Shown here: one piece after another, positions 31,370 through 43,530 of the stretch | Position numbering within the stretch: the stretch's first letter is position 1 | Layout: every line of letters begins with the position of its first letter | DNA from: Luidia sarsii | Taxonomy: Eukaryota > Echinodermata > Asteroidea > Paxillosida > Luidiidae | Length of the DNA stretch: 64,000 bases | Assembly: GCA_949987565.1 (NCBI GenBank) | Contig: OX465103.1 | Location: 26,621,335 to 26,685,334 of the forward strand | Reading direction: 5' to 3' | Notes under the pieces: model-generated | Databases searched by the model: none | What the model was told of the DNA's origin: nothing | The model's input: the letters and a program-made list of their open reading frames with translations, nothing else | Program-made: the position numbers and the translations under genes

Positions 31370-32285
31370 TGCACATGTACCGGTATGTCAATATTTACAA
31401 AGGTTCGTCTCAAATATTGTACCATAAAAACATGTACACAGTATGTGCCCAGCACACTTTAAAATGTGCAGTAGTGAGTACATGAAGGGTAATGCACCTG
31501 TACTGTAAACACGTGTGCATGTACTGTATGTACACGTGTGCATACATGTACAGTACATGTACATCCATGCACATGTACCGGTACATACTACATGTATCTA
31601 GGCCTATGTATGCCGTACATGTACACGTTTGTAGAAATTGTACACATGATGTACATGTACATGTACAGCATATACGTGTACACATGTACATCATGCCTTG
31701 ATAAAGGTGTACATGTAAAAAAAAATGTGTACCCAGTATTCACATTTATTTTAGCAAATCCTCCATTTTCTCTACATGTAATATACATGTACATGTGCAT
31801 TTAACATGTAAATGTACATGTGTACATGTATACATGTAGCTTGTAAATATTCATACATGTATATGTATGTATATGTAATTTTAAATGTAAACATTTAACT
31901 TATAAGTGTTCATGTACATGTACATGAACATGAACATGTACATGAACATGTACATGTATGTACATGTACTGTACATTTCAAGTAAAGCTTTGTCTGCATT
32001 TACATGTAAGGAACACATGTGCATGTGCATGTACAGTACATGTATGGTGCATGTACAGTACATGTATGGTACATGTACATAAATTTTATACATGTTCAGT
32101 TGAAACAGAAAATACATGTACATTTGTACATGTACTGTGCATGTACATGTACATACACGTAGTACATGTACATGTACCTACCGTATACCGGTACTAGGTA
32201 CATGTACATGTACATGAACATGTACATGTACATGTACATTTCGTGTTAATCAACCCATTCTACATGTACATGTACCAGTACACCG
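31370..32285. repeat. (ACATGT)n palindromic microsatellite cluster
   Basis: About 900 bp rich in GTACATGTACATGTAC, ATGTACATGAACATG and TACCGGTAC motifs. Confidence 0.94.
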
Positions 32286-32298
32286 CGTACCGGTACTG

Positions 32299-32490
32299 CT
32301 ATTTCTTAAGATTTTTATCAACATTTCCAATGTGGTCAATCTCCGCCTCTCGCCAAATCTGAGCCTTGCACTTGCAGTATGCAAAAACACCGTCAGCATC
32401 AATCCCATTAATGAAGAAGTTGCCTCCCACTGAACCCACCGTGTAAACCACCGTGGAGTGCACAAGTCCACAGGGGTGATGTACCCGGCC
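32299..32490 (-). CDS. Coding-like ORF fragment of unknown family
   Basis: On the minus strand an open frame ending at a TAG at 32,299 reads GRVHHPCGLVHSTVVYTVGS, VGGNFFINGIDADGVFAYCK, CKAQIWREAEIDHIGNVDKN, LKK. The amino-acid composition is balanced and codons look coding, unlike the surrounding repeat frames. I do not recognise the family. No clear acceptor lies upstream; the frame opens out of an ACATGTA region at about 32,490. It may be a terminal exon, a captured gene fragment or a transposon piece. Confidence 0.35.
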   Translation of the reverse strand, partial: GRVHHPCGLVHSTVVYTVGSVGGNFFINGIDADGVFAYCKCKAQIWREAEIDHIGNVDKNLKK

Positions 32491-32799
32491 CATGTAAATT
32501 ACATGTAGTGAGCGTATACAATGTACAATGTTCATGTGTACATCCTCCCCCTTCCCCTGGGTTAATACAAACAGTGAATGAAGAAGTATTTACCTAGTAT
32601 TACCATATTACATTCGTACACCAACTGTGGTACCTGTACATGTATGCATTCAATTCCCTCCGGGCTCCCCTGGGATGGCCACTGGTCACTTCCCAGGAGG
32701 TCAAAAATTCTTATGGAACTGACATCTTGAGCCACATGCCAGTGCTGTACATGCATGTACATGTAGTTGCAAATTAATGATTATGCTAATAGTACATGT

Positions 32800-34180
32800 A
32801 TGATACATGTACCTGAAAAGTGATGCTTACGGTAATGAACATTTAAAACAGCATTTTCTCATGGTATTCCTTTCACTGCGTGCAAAATGTTGTTTTATTT
32901 CTAATTTATGGCACAGGTCTTGTAAAAAATAGTTCAGGTCCAGTAAGAGTCTTCAGTTACTAGACCTGTTGTCTACTGTCTGTCTAGCACATGTTTTTTT
33001 CTTCTGAAAATCGAGCCCTGCAAAGGGGTAGTCAGAAAGTGTCCAAAAAGGCCCCTACCCCAAACCAAGAGTGGCCACCCCTTGTGGCTACGTAGATGCC
33101 CCACCAACCCACTCCCTCTCTTAGTGCAATCAAGCGATTGCTTGTTGTGGCTTTCCTGCACCACAGACTACCCGACCACGAATTCATTTTCCCTGAAAAG
33201 GGACGCACAGCATTTCACTGGACCCCAGATTAGAGCTTCATCCTTATCAGAAGCCCAAAATACTCTCAGCATAAGTCATAGACAATCCTCCTGCACAGTG
33301 CAAGCAGGGTGTGGCATCCATGCAATGCACAGTTTACCTCATCTCTCCAACAATTTCTTCTTTCCATTCCCCCCCCCCCCCATCTCCCAAACCATCGCCC
33401 GAGAGTTGTCCAAATGTTTATGCCATCACATGAGTCATGTAGGACACACATGCTCTAGTCTTAGAAAATCACGACATATGGTGTGGGGGCCGGATTGCAA
33501 TCTCCCTCTCGCCAACTCCTAAGGCATTAAATTTAAAAGCAAGGCATTCAATGCCCCACGATGGCACCATTTTAACCCTTGTCCCAAAAGAGAGGGAAAA
33601 AAATTAAAAATCCCCCAAATGAATGTTCTCACGCGATCTTCAAAGTCAGATCCCAACCCTTCCAAAAAAAAGGGGGGGAATAAAAAAAATTAAATAAACA
33701 TCAACATCTTGATCAATATGTTCTATTTCCATGGCGCAATAATGTATTGCTTGCTTCAGCGTGGCACTGCATCGCTGTCCATCCAGTGCAAAGCCACTCT
33801 GTGAAGAGGGTGAAGACGGATTGTTACCGTAAATCAGTTCAGCTGCAACGAGGCAGATATAAAGGTCAGAGAATTTTGCTTGACAGTGACTGCCACCCCC
33901 CTTCACCTAAAAAAAAACACATGGGGGGGGGGTGGTAGGGGAGGCAAAGAGGGGGGAAGGAAGACCAAGAAGGTATAATAGCTCCTTGGGAAGACCAGTA
34001 GTATTGGAAACAGACAAGCAGTGGCGTCAGCGTAAACATTTCTTCCCGGCGATGGCTATCAGGTAAACATGGATGGAAGATTACTTTTTTAAAGCGAGCA
34101 AAATTCAAGCTCGTCCGGTAGGGGAACATTCAGGCCAGGGCAATGGGTGCTAGTCAAAATGCATGTTACATCATGTATAG
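32800..34180. other. Unannotated spacer
   Basis: Mixed-composition sequence with short poly-C (33,370), poly-A and poly-G (33,660-33,680; 33,925-33,935) runs. Open frames here (for example 33,082-33,522) show no recognisable domain or coding bias. Confidence 0.5.
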
Positions 34181-34186
34181 TTGTTC

Positions 34187-34560
34187 ATCGGGCAAAGCAC
34201 TGGGCACTGGGCATCGGGCACTGGGCATCGGGCATCAGGCAATGCACTGGGCACTCCGTGCTTATTACGTCAAACAGGGCAAACCCTTAAATGACATTCT
34301 CCTCGATGCAAACATCATCTTCTTTGATGCGGTATCCGCCGCTACACATCATTCTAATCCACCACACGACCTCGACCAGCACGGTGGTCAAGTGGTTAAG
34401 ACATCTGCACTAGAAAGCAGGAGTCGCGGGTGCGAATCCCGCACAAGCTGCCTGACAACATCACTGATCAGTCATCGGGCAAAGCACTGGGCACTCAGAA
34501 ATTATTATGTCGAGCAGGGTAAACCCTCATTGAATTACATTCTCCTTGACACAAACATGT
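34187..34560 (+). mobile_element. tRNA-Ser-like SINE (family S2) between two related flank repeats
   Basis: The tRNA-like unit spans about 34,375-34,452. Box A is TGGTCAAGTGGTTAAGACA, the anticodon arm is TCTGC-ACTAGAAA-GCAGG, and box B is GGGTGCGAATCCCGC. The CTAGAAA loop gives AGA, the serine anticodon. The long variable arm of tRNA-Ser is missing and the acceptor ends do not pair well, so it is SINE-derived. Flanking copies of CATCGGGCAAAGCACTGGGC...ACATTCTCCT occur on both sides (34,187-34,315 and 34,473-34,558). Confidence 0.7.
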
Positions 34561-35999
34561 TACATGTACATGTACATTTGTATGTACAAGTACATGTATG
34601 TTGTGTACTAAAATAATGTGTATCAGCATGATAGTGATAATGTACATGTACATGTACATGTACATATGGACTATGGAGAACCCTGGAAGGTACGTGTACA
34701 CCAGGGGTGAGACCATTGAGAGATGACCAGGCGAGGTTCATCTCCACAGGCATCAGATTTTGGGAAGGATTACCGAGGATTACATGCAGATTAGGACCAC
34801 TGGAGGATTACACGGAGATTAGGATCAATAGAACCTACATGTACTGTACAAGGATCCAAGACTACAGTCATTGAGTGGTTCTTCTAATTTATAAGATGAT
34901 TTATTTTTGATTAAGGTGGAATTTCGAAGATTATTATTTTAATTTTAATTTTGAATACAGAGAACATGTACACTGTATGTAGTTATGTACATGTAATAGG
35001 TCATGACAGGAAATGTCAGATGTTCTTGATGGTTTTCTGAGGATTTTGAATGATTGTGGACATTATGGACTAATTGGACAGATGAATTTTTAATATTTTT
35101 TCCAGTGAGAAATCTACTGGATAATGGAATGGAATTTTTAAAGGTCTTCATGGATTGCCAAGGATTTTAAGAATTCTGGAGAATTTCAAAATGCTATCGG
35201 CAGAGTTTACAGGATAAAGGAGATTTAGGGGTTTACAATAATTATGACAATACATAGGCCCAGTGCATGTTTTCCAACTGGCTCATATTTTGCGACGGCA
35301 TTATGTGCCAGCAAAACTAGTCCCAGATGGCCTTCAATTGCCAGAGACAATATCAACTGGCCAATTGGCCAGCATGCCACAGCTAATACCATCCCAACCC
35401 TGTTAATGTGTTATGACCGGCCTTGAAATCCCCCGTAACTATTCAAAAGATATTTTGTCCATAACAGGAAGGAGAAGACCCAGCCATAACCACGGTAGGA
35501 CCAGCATTTTCTCCAGAATAACTCACTGGGCATCCTTGCAAGGCTGGGGTTGGCAACCCCCCCCCCCCCCCCAAAAAAAACCATAAAAGTAAACGAAGTT
35601 GGGGGCATGAGAACTGTACAAACAAACCCATAAAAACAGCGAGCCGATTCAGTGAACGCGTAACCTGTGCACTTTTTTTCTCTCTGCAACGCCCAGCAAA
35701 TTTCAAAAGTAGACTTTCCGCACCCACGATATTTTGTTACTCTGGGAGCTTTTAAAAAAATAAACATCTCGGTGTGACGGTGGTTCAGGTCGGGTTTTTG
35801 GGGGGGATTGTAAAATTTGTAGTTTCAACCCTGATAGCAGTTTAATGCCACCTTGATCAAAGCATTGTGGTTGTAGCTGTACAATACCCTATAGGTGCCA
35901 TGCTACATGTAACTTTACTCTACTGACCTCATGACCTGTATAGGGCACTAAAACTAGAATGAATTTTCAAAAATCACAGGTACATGGTGTACCGGTACT

Positions 36000-36600
36000 A
36001 CAAAGTGCCTTTATAAAAGATCAAACTCAAAGTGCTGTATACAAAACATTTTAGACAAACAAATACCCCCGGTAGACAAAGGTGGTGATGATGACAACAA
36101 AAGTTGTTTCCTGAAAAAAACATTCCTGGTACAAATAACTGTTATGTGGCCTTTGCTTACATGTACATGTACTGTACATATATCCTGCAGACTGCGAATT
36201 ATACAAAGTGCATTTATAAAAGATCAAACTCAAAGTGCTGTATACAAAACATTTTAGACAAACATATACCGTAGACAAAAGTGGTGATGATGACAACAAA
36301 AGTTGTTTCCTGAAAAAAAACATTCCTGGTGTTAACGGGGAGAGAGTTCCAATAGTTTGGAATCACTAATTGAGAACGATCTATCTACCGGTACAAATAT
36401 CTGTTATGTAGCCGCTGCTTACATGTACATGTACATGTACTGGGCTGGATTTCACAAAGCCTTACGATGCATCGTAACTCAACTTACGATGGATAACCCA
36501 TCGTTAGTTGTGATAGGCCATATTGATCGTAAGTTACGATGAGTTTGGTGAAATCGACTGCTGTACATGTATATAAATCCTGCAGACTGCGAATTATATA
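36000..36600. repeat. Tandem segmental duplication of an about 203-bp unit, second copy interrupted
   Basis: Copy 1 (36,000-36,202) and copy 2 (from 36,203) share ACAAAGTGC...TTTATAAAAGATCAAACTCA through CCTGCAGACTGCGAATTAT. Copy 2 contains two extra blocks: 36,331-36,390, and a palindromic element at about 36,441-36,561. Confidence 0.9.
36441..36561. mobile_element. Small palindromic element (TIR about CTGGATTTCACAAAG) inserted in a duplicated unit
   Basis: It begins GGGCTGGATTTCACAAAGCC and ends GGTGAAATCGACTGC, with imperfect inverted termini. Inside are further inverted modules CTTACGATGGATAACCCATC / GATCGTAAGTTACGATGAG. Copy 1 of the flanking duplication lacks it and so supplies an approximate empty site. 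Confidence 0.7.
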
Positions 36601-37199
36601 ATGTACATGTACAATTGTACAGTATAAACTGTACATGTACTGGTACATGTACTCTACCGGTATGTCACCATGTGAAACAGAAAATAAGTGCAAAACAGCC
36701 ACTACTGCATTTCAAGAAGGGCTTCAATTAGTAATTACCAGAGTCAATGAAGTAAAACTAAAAACAAAGCTGTCTCACCACTACCCTCACCCAAACAGTG
36801 GTCTGATGTTGGTTATTAATTCTTTCTTAACAGGTACTGGTATAGTTACACATACATGTATATATCTTGTTTACTTGGCACACATAAGTACACATTTTGC
36901 CGGGCAACCTGACGTTTAAATTGGCATTTTTTAGCCCGTTCATACAGTAGGTTTACATAATGTACATGTACGTACATGTAAAATGTGTACTGCATACATT
37001 TGTACATGTGCAGTACAGTGTGTTCATGTACACACCAGCCGATTTCAAGAAACTTCAAATGTTGCATATTTGACGCAAGATTTTGTTGCGTAATTTACGC
37101 AACATTTTGCTGCCTTTTCTAAACATTGCAGAAGAGAGACTTTGTGGTGCAAAAGAGGCTTTGCGTAACTTACGCAACTTTTTCTTGAAATTGGGTGCC

Positions 37200-37670
37200 G
37201 TACATGACATGTACAGTGTACATGTACATGTATGATGTATGATGTACATTATGTACATGTACATGTACATGTACATGTATGACGTATGCATGTACAATTG
37301 TACATGTATACCATGTACATGTACATTTACATCACAAGCAGCTAATGTACAATGTACAGTTGTACACTGTACAGTGTGTACACGTATGGAAGTGTTTACC
37401 AAAAGAGCATACTGTACAATATGTATGCACATGTACTGTACATTACTGTACACATGTGCTCCCATAGAGAATACTACGGTACGGTACATGTACATGTACA
37501 TGTACAGTGTACAGTACATTACATGTACATGTACATGTACAGTGTATATGTACATGTACATGTACAGTGTACATGATGTACGTGTACATGTACATGTACG
37601 TGTACATGATGTACGTGTACATTACATGTACATGTACAGTGTATGTACATGTACACTGTACATGTTCTAC
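37200..37670. repeat. (ACATGT)n palindromic microsatellite cluster
   Basis: Dense GTACATGTACATGTAC with GTACAGTGTAC and ACGTGTACATG variants. Confidence 0.95.
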
Positions 37671-38039
37671 CTAAACATAATGTCTGCGTAATCCAATAAG
37701 CTTAAAGATTATTCAATGGAATCTTCCAGTGCATGGATTCTGAAGGCTAGCATGGGTTATTCATGAGACTCCTTACACCTCTGTTTGCGCACACAGAGAG
37801 CCATGCATCCTAAATGCATTGGAAACAAATGCAAATTGATCGGTGATAAACGGGTTACATGTTGTGTGCAGAGGGGGAAAGACAATTTGATATTCATTGC
37901 ATTGAGTAGGGTAAAGGTATAGTACATGTACATGTATGCATTAAAAAGTCAAAGCTGTGAGTACATGTGTATGTGCACTAATGCTCATTTTAATTCCTAT
38001 GAGTGTGAAGTGCATATTCTTACAATGAGCTGTATAAAC

Positions 38040-38660
38040 TAACTGTACAATACATGTACTGTACATGTACATGTACATGTACTGTACTGCACACGTACAG
38101 TGTATATGCACATGTGCTTAACTACTGACGCGTGCATGTTACAGTATTCAAGACGTTATTAATGTACAGTTTGTACCATCTAATAGTACCATCACTCATT
38201 CCCATAGTGTACAACATGTGTACATGTAGGCCTACATGTACTGTACATGCATGTAAATTAACATTTCAACTGTGCACACGTGTATGTACATGTACATGTA
38301 CATGTACTGTAACTTGTAAGTGTGTGCATGAGTGCACCAACAAATTTACATACACATACATGTACATGTACCCCTGGTACCCCCACACCCACAGTACTGT
38401 ACAATACATACATGTACATGTACATCTACATGTGTACACAACGCAAATGAATCACTCTACCTGTACATGTACTAGTCTACAATGTACATGTGTACATGTA
38501 CATGTACAGTGAACATTTAGAGTGATACTGTACAGTACAGTATGTACAGACTACAGACTACATGTACACTACCGGTATGTATGTACAGTACATGTACCGG
38601 TGCATGTACATGTATACGTTACACACACATGTACAGTGTACATGTACATGTACATGTAAT
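38040..38660. repeat. (ACATGT)n palindromic microsatellite cluster
   Basis: About 600 bp of the same motif with interspersed unique bases. Confidence 0.93.
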
Positions 38661-38879
38661 ACCAGTCAGCCAATGGCAAAGGCTTGGTCGGTATTTACAC
38701 TGTTCCATTACTCGAGTCCCACAGCTGTTTGGACGAGCCAGCGCCGGTAATTCCACCAGGGACAATTACTAGTTCCCTGGGCCTTCTTACGCCCACGCAC
38801 GCACACACGAGGGCGACAAACACAAGCCCGTGTAGCCGAGCCCAAGAAAGTCGGGATGTCTTTTGACTGGCTCGGGGGA

Positions 38880-38975
38880 AAGGGGGGGGGGGGGGGTAGA
38901 GGTGAGGCGGGAGGGGAAGGGAGGGGAGGGGAAGGGAGGGGAGGGGAAGGGAGGGAAGGGGAGAGGTTCTCAATC
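38880..38975. repeat. (GGGGAGGGAAGG)n G-rich tract
   Basis: A poly-G run, about 15 bases including one T-interrupted end, is followed by GGGAGGGGAAGGGAGGGGAG repeats. Strong G-quadruplex potential on the plus strand. Confidence 0.9.
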
Positions 38976-39659
38976 CAGGACATACTACAGAGCATCTTTT
39001 TACAGACCCATGGACCTGCAATGGATTAGGTGGGCGCTTAACCACAGCTCCATGTACGACTGCACAAACCTTCTTAATAAATCTGCCGCAGGGTTGTGCA
39101 GAACATGTACAGTCCATGCTCATGTATGGAGCGCGGTAAGATCAATACCTATCAGTTATTTCGTCAGCTAGTTAGGCACACAGTCAAATAAAAAACCCTC
39201 CCTGCAAAGAACGAGGCAGGCACGTTCATTCCCCATGTATATGTACATGCACATATACAATGTACATGTACAGAACGTCTACACAACTTCACAAGTTACA
39301 GTGTACTAATCTACTGTACATGTACATGTACATGTGTACATGTACTGTACATGTACTGTACATGTACATGTACATGTACATGTGTACATGTACGATTCAA
39401 TTCCCCATTATTGCACAGTGGGAACAGCCCTGATCAGCCTATTGGAACTTTTTATGGTCCAGCTCTTGGTAACATTTGCATTAATGCATGTACAACAACA
39501 CACCCACATTGTTTTGCTATATTACTACATGTAATCGTGACTAAAAAAAAACAGGTTTTTTTTGGGGGGCCACATCCACTGTCATCCACACATGCAAAAA
39601 AAAAAATGCAATGTAAAAAATTGAGAGCCGATTGTAGTTTAGCAATTGTAGTCAAACAG

Positions 39660-39975
39660 TGCACATGTCCATATGGGTGACCCTGTCAGTCAGAGCAGAG
39701 CCTGAGCAGTGAATTGTGGGATTAAAAAGAAAATTCTGAAGAGCATTCCCATACACACAGCGTGACAATTAAAAGACGATTATTAAGAAAAGTCGCACTA
39801 ATACTAGTGGAGTCAGAATCACAAATAAAAACCACACAAAATAATTGTGTTTATTGTGTCCACACACAGCAAAAAAAGAGGAGTTTGAATCACGATCCAA
39901 ATCGCGATCCAAATAAGGTTTTGGGGGGCAAGCCCTAACATTGGTGCAAGGGGATTCTGCCATCCCTGAATGTGA
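39660..39975 (-). mobile_element. Dispersed repeat R1 (TTTGAATCACGATCCAAATC family)
   Basis: It contains AGTCGCACTAATACTAGTGG, AGGAGTTTGAATCACGATCC and CCAAATCGCGATCCAAAT. Its reverse complement lines up with 54,770-55,140, including the modules GTCGTGATTCGGACTCCAC-like, TGTGTGCGGACA-like and CCCACAATGCACC-like, so it is a repeat family with two diverged copies here. Confidence 0.6.
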
Positions 39976-41204
39976 AAAATGTAATACCTACTGTAAATGT
40001 ACAGTAGCTCATGTTCTCTAGTGATGGGGAAGTTAATCAGTTGATTACCACTTATGTAATGTCATGCAATACTTGGCACATGTGATTGGAAAGGGTGGAA
40101 GAGCGCTCTGGCTTCCGCAAACCAGGCTACTCAAGCGCGTCAGTATCTCTATCTCTCTCTATCTCTCTCTCTCGCTTCTGGGCTATTTAAGTCCACCTCC
40201 GCAACAAGACAAGGATCAATCAATTAGCAAATGGGAGCAATTGTTTAACATTAAGATTGTCCAGTGAGCGTGCAGAGATTACGAGGTTGTATCGTTGATC
40301 CGTTTGGTCTATCATAAGTCTCAGCTCAGCCATGAACCAATGGAGTATCCTGTCTTTGCACTTTAGGCTTTTCTTTTAACAAAGGCCGGTTATTTTCAGA
40401 CAATTATCCCTCATTTCCATTTCCCATGGGCTGATGTATAGTCACCATTCCAGCATTTACCAGGGGTTATTAAATGTCACATTTGATCACTGTAAAGGTC
40501 TGTTATCCAGATGTGACAAAGTACGCTGTACAGTTAAGATTACTGTACATTGGCTCATTACTTTTGACTCGGACACTGACTTGGGCTTGGGCTCTGGCTC
40601 ACACTCAAGCTCTGACTCTGAGTCTGACTATGACATGTACATGTACTATACTGTACCGTACTGGTACGTACATGTTACATGTACATTACATGAACATGTA
40701 CATGTCCATAAGTATATGTACATTGTACATTTGTACTTCATGTTTACTGTTCAATTGACAAACTTGTACATGTACTTGAGGTCAATGGCTGTGTTTACAC
40801 TGACCCACTAAATACAAACCCTCCAAAAGTACAATGGCCAGCTTGCTGTGGCACAGGATATCCAAACAAAGATTTCACTCTGACCATTCACCAACGTGTA
40901 TTGTACAAATGTAAACGGAATGGTGCTGCACCTGCGTACAGTAAGTCCAGTGCTGCACGTGTGCACTGACCTGATGATTTCTCATAAGATTTATAGCACA
41001 ATTTTCTCAATTTCATGCTTTCTTGGGTTTTACCTGTAGCTCATTTGAATAAAAAATAATAAATACAAATGTTGAAATCTACTTCAATGACCAAAATTCA
41101 ACTCTCATCCTACTTTCTCAAAGAAGGTCCAGCTAAAAAAGGACCACTTTCAAACATGTCAGCATTACAGTACTACTGTACATGTAAAATGTGCATGTTC
41201 TGTA

Positions 41205-41455
41205 CATGTACATGTGTACGGTACAACCTATGTATACGGTACTGTACCGGTACATGTACGTATGTACAAAATGTACTAAGTACTACTATAATGTACATAC
41301 AGTATGTACAGTGTACACATAGTACCTACTGGTACATGTACCTACACATGTACATGTACATGTACATGTACCTACACATGTACATGTACATGTACCCAGG
41401 CATACCCATGTACATGTACATGTATACATATATGTACTGTACGGTACAATACTGT
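41205..41455. repeat. (ACATGT)n palindromic microsatellite
   Basis: It includes a local duplication of CCTACACATGTACATGTACA. Confidence 0.93.
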
Positions 41456-42191
41456 ACAAAATGACTTTCAGTACGAAGCCAAGCAAAATGCTGTGCTCTC
41501 TACCCAAGTGCAAGACAAACAACTTAGACCACCAAGAAATGCTAAGCTTCGCCATGAAGTGCCTAGGAAAGTGAAAGCATTGGGAAGTTCTAATCGCGAC
41601 GAGTTTGTATCAACAAAGATATTCCAGTTGGGTCTCCTTTGGGCAACTTCCTCTATTTCGCAATCAGTTGCTGGTTGTCTCTGCCAAGACTTATCAGCAG
41701 GAACACTGTACACTGCCAAGAACCACAATCACAAAAGATTTGTTAGCAGGTCTCATTTCCAAATGCTTCCTGTACAATGTGCATGTACAGTAGCAGGATC
41801 TGATGAGACCAAATCCTTGTTTCCGCCATTGATAAAGCTCCTGTGAAGCACAATCAAATCACCAACAACAACAAATGTTGCAAACTTCCAGAAATGTCCA
41901 GAAATTAGAAATGACCATCAGTAAATCTGACAGTTTTTGGAATAGGGTCTGATCTTTAGGAAGAATCCTGTATATAAGAGACCATAATTCTGAATGAGAA
42001 CAGCTTTCATGGGAGCCACACATTCTCAATTAGAGATGACTACATGTGCATGCACGTGCACATGGTGTCGCCACAAACTTGCCAAATCAATCGTGACCCC
42101 ACCACCATCAAAGTTAGAGAGTGCTCCATATTATCTCCAAGTCCTTCCCTCAGATAAAAAAATCATGTCTTCTTACTTACACATGTACATA

Positions 42192-42380
42192 CAGTGGGAC
42201 GTTGCTATAACGAACTCCGATATACCGAACATTCGGCTACATGTATAACGAACATGCCCTTTGGATCCCGATTTCTGTGTACAACATATGTACATGTAGC
42301 TGCAACTGCTATAACGAATGACCGCTATACCGAACATTTTTCATGGATCCCGGGATGTTCGTGATAGCGACATTCCACTG
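42192..42380. mobile_element. Tc1/mariner/pogo-type MITE with TA target duplication
   Basis: Terminal inverted repeats CAGTGGGACGTTGCTATAAC (left) and GTGATAGCGACATTCCACTG (right) are flanked by TA on both sides. Internal repeats of CTATAACGAA / CGATATACCGAACATT and GGATCCC also occur in inverted form. Length about 189 bp with no ORF. The CAGT(G/T)G(G/A)AC...TATAACGAAC termini and TA duplication are typical of the pogo/Tigger branch of Tc1/mariner; family assignment is inference. Confidence 0.8.
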
Positions 42381-42539
42381 TACACGTGTACTTTTCGAGA
42401 TCTTTCATTTCTTCTTGAAGCAGCTCTTTAACCCCCCCCCCCCCCCCCGAGGGATGACTGAAATCTGCGCCAACCTTGACACCAATGTGCACGCCCGACT
42501 CACCTCAAATTGGACGAGAAATTATAATATTCATTGACA

Positions 42540-42760
42540 CCCTGCCTTTAAGCCCGGCCTCACGCATCATTTGCATAAGTGTGTGTACCGCCACCGCGCG
42601 CCAATTTGCGGCTAATGCACACTGTACACCCCGGCCAATGTGCCATAAGCCAATACTAATGTTACTGTGCACGGCAGGCAGGTGCGGCCGCAGGGAAAGG
42701 GGAGGTGCTTTGCATCAACTGTCATGTGACCCACCAAGGTGTGGTCCCCAGAGAGACCTT
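42540..42760. promoter_or_regulatory. GC-rich, non-repetitive island; possible regulatory element
   Basis: About 220 bp, CpG-bearing and free of the surrounding repeat motifs. It contains an octamer-like ATTTGCATAA and TAATGCAC. There is no ORF or splice-pair support. The call rests only on composition and short motifs. Confidence 0.2.
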
Positions 42761-43129
42761 TAGTTTGTTTTGCTTTTCCTTGGTCATTTAAAACAAAAAA
42801 ATTAAAATCATTAAACCAGTGCTTATAGACAATGGCTAATGTGTTTTCACGAATTTTGATGATTGCGTCATGTCATTTTGGCCCCAGAGGGTGTTTCAAA
42901 ACCATATCCCCAATAGATATACATGTAGAAAACAATTGAGAACAAAATTGCACCAAATAGGTCTATTCTCAATTGAATGTGAAAATCTGAAAAGTTCATG
43001 ACCCCATAAACATTCATGAGATGACATCACAATCAAATGACGGCTTCGTGGCAAAAAAGTTTTAAAAGAAAATTTGACTGGACTTGATTACAATACATGT
43101 ATCTCTAGCTCCTTGTTCAATTTAAAATG

Positions 43130-43305
43130 GAAGGTTTGCCGTACCATGACACTATATTACATGTATATCATCTCTAGCGAGATGGAGTGTGGCTCTGAAG
43201 TGAGCCGGTAACTCAACATTTCGGGCAGAGTGTATTCTGCCCCATCAGGAGATGGGCCACACTCCATCCAGGGTTTACATGGTGTCACACCACCAACCTT
43301 CCCCT
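43130..43305. mobile_element. Palindromic family P2, long copy
   Basis: Outer termini are AAGGTTTGCCGTACCATGAC and GTGTCACACCACCAACCTT. Inner arms are GATGGAGTGTGGCTCTGAAG and GATGGGCCACACTCCATCC. Between them lies CGGTAACTCAACATTTCGGG, CAGAGTGTATTCTGCCC. Confidence 0.75.
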
Positions 43306-43379
43306 ATGTACACTTTCACCAGGCAAACCTTCAAATCTTATCTACAGTACCCATGTTCAATTTTAAAAACCGTTGGAAA

Positions 43380-43530
43380 CTGACAAACAAATGACTGAAT
43401 GGGGACTCGAACCTGAACCCTCTGGTTTGTTGGTAAGTTTGGTTTAAAAATAAAAATACACATGGATCATTGAAAATTTGACTTGGTCGAGATTTGAACC
43501 TGTGACCAATGATTTCTTGGTCTTAATTTT
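43380..43530 (-). mobile_element. Two degenerate S1 SINE box-B fragments
   Basis: GGGGACTCGAACCTGAACCC and GTCGAGATTTGAACCTGTGA are reversed box-B-like sequences next to CTTTGACTGG-like body remnants. Confidence 0.4.

Noticed and set aside
33082..33522. 146-codon open frame on the plus strand
   Set aside because: No domain or signal, odd composition with a poly-C-derived Pro run, and no splice or promoter support.
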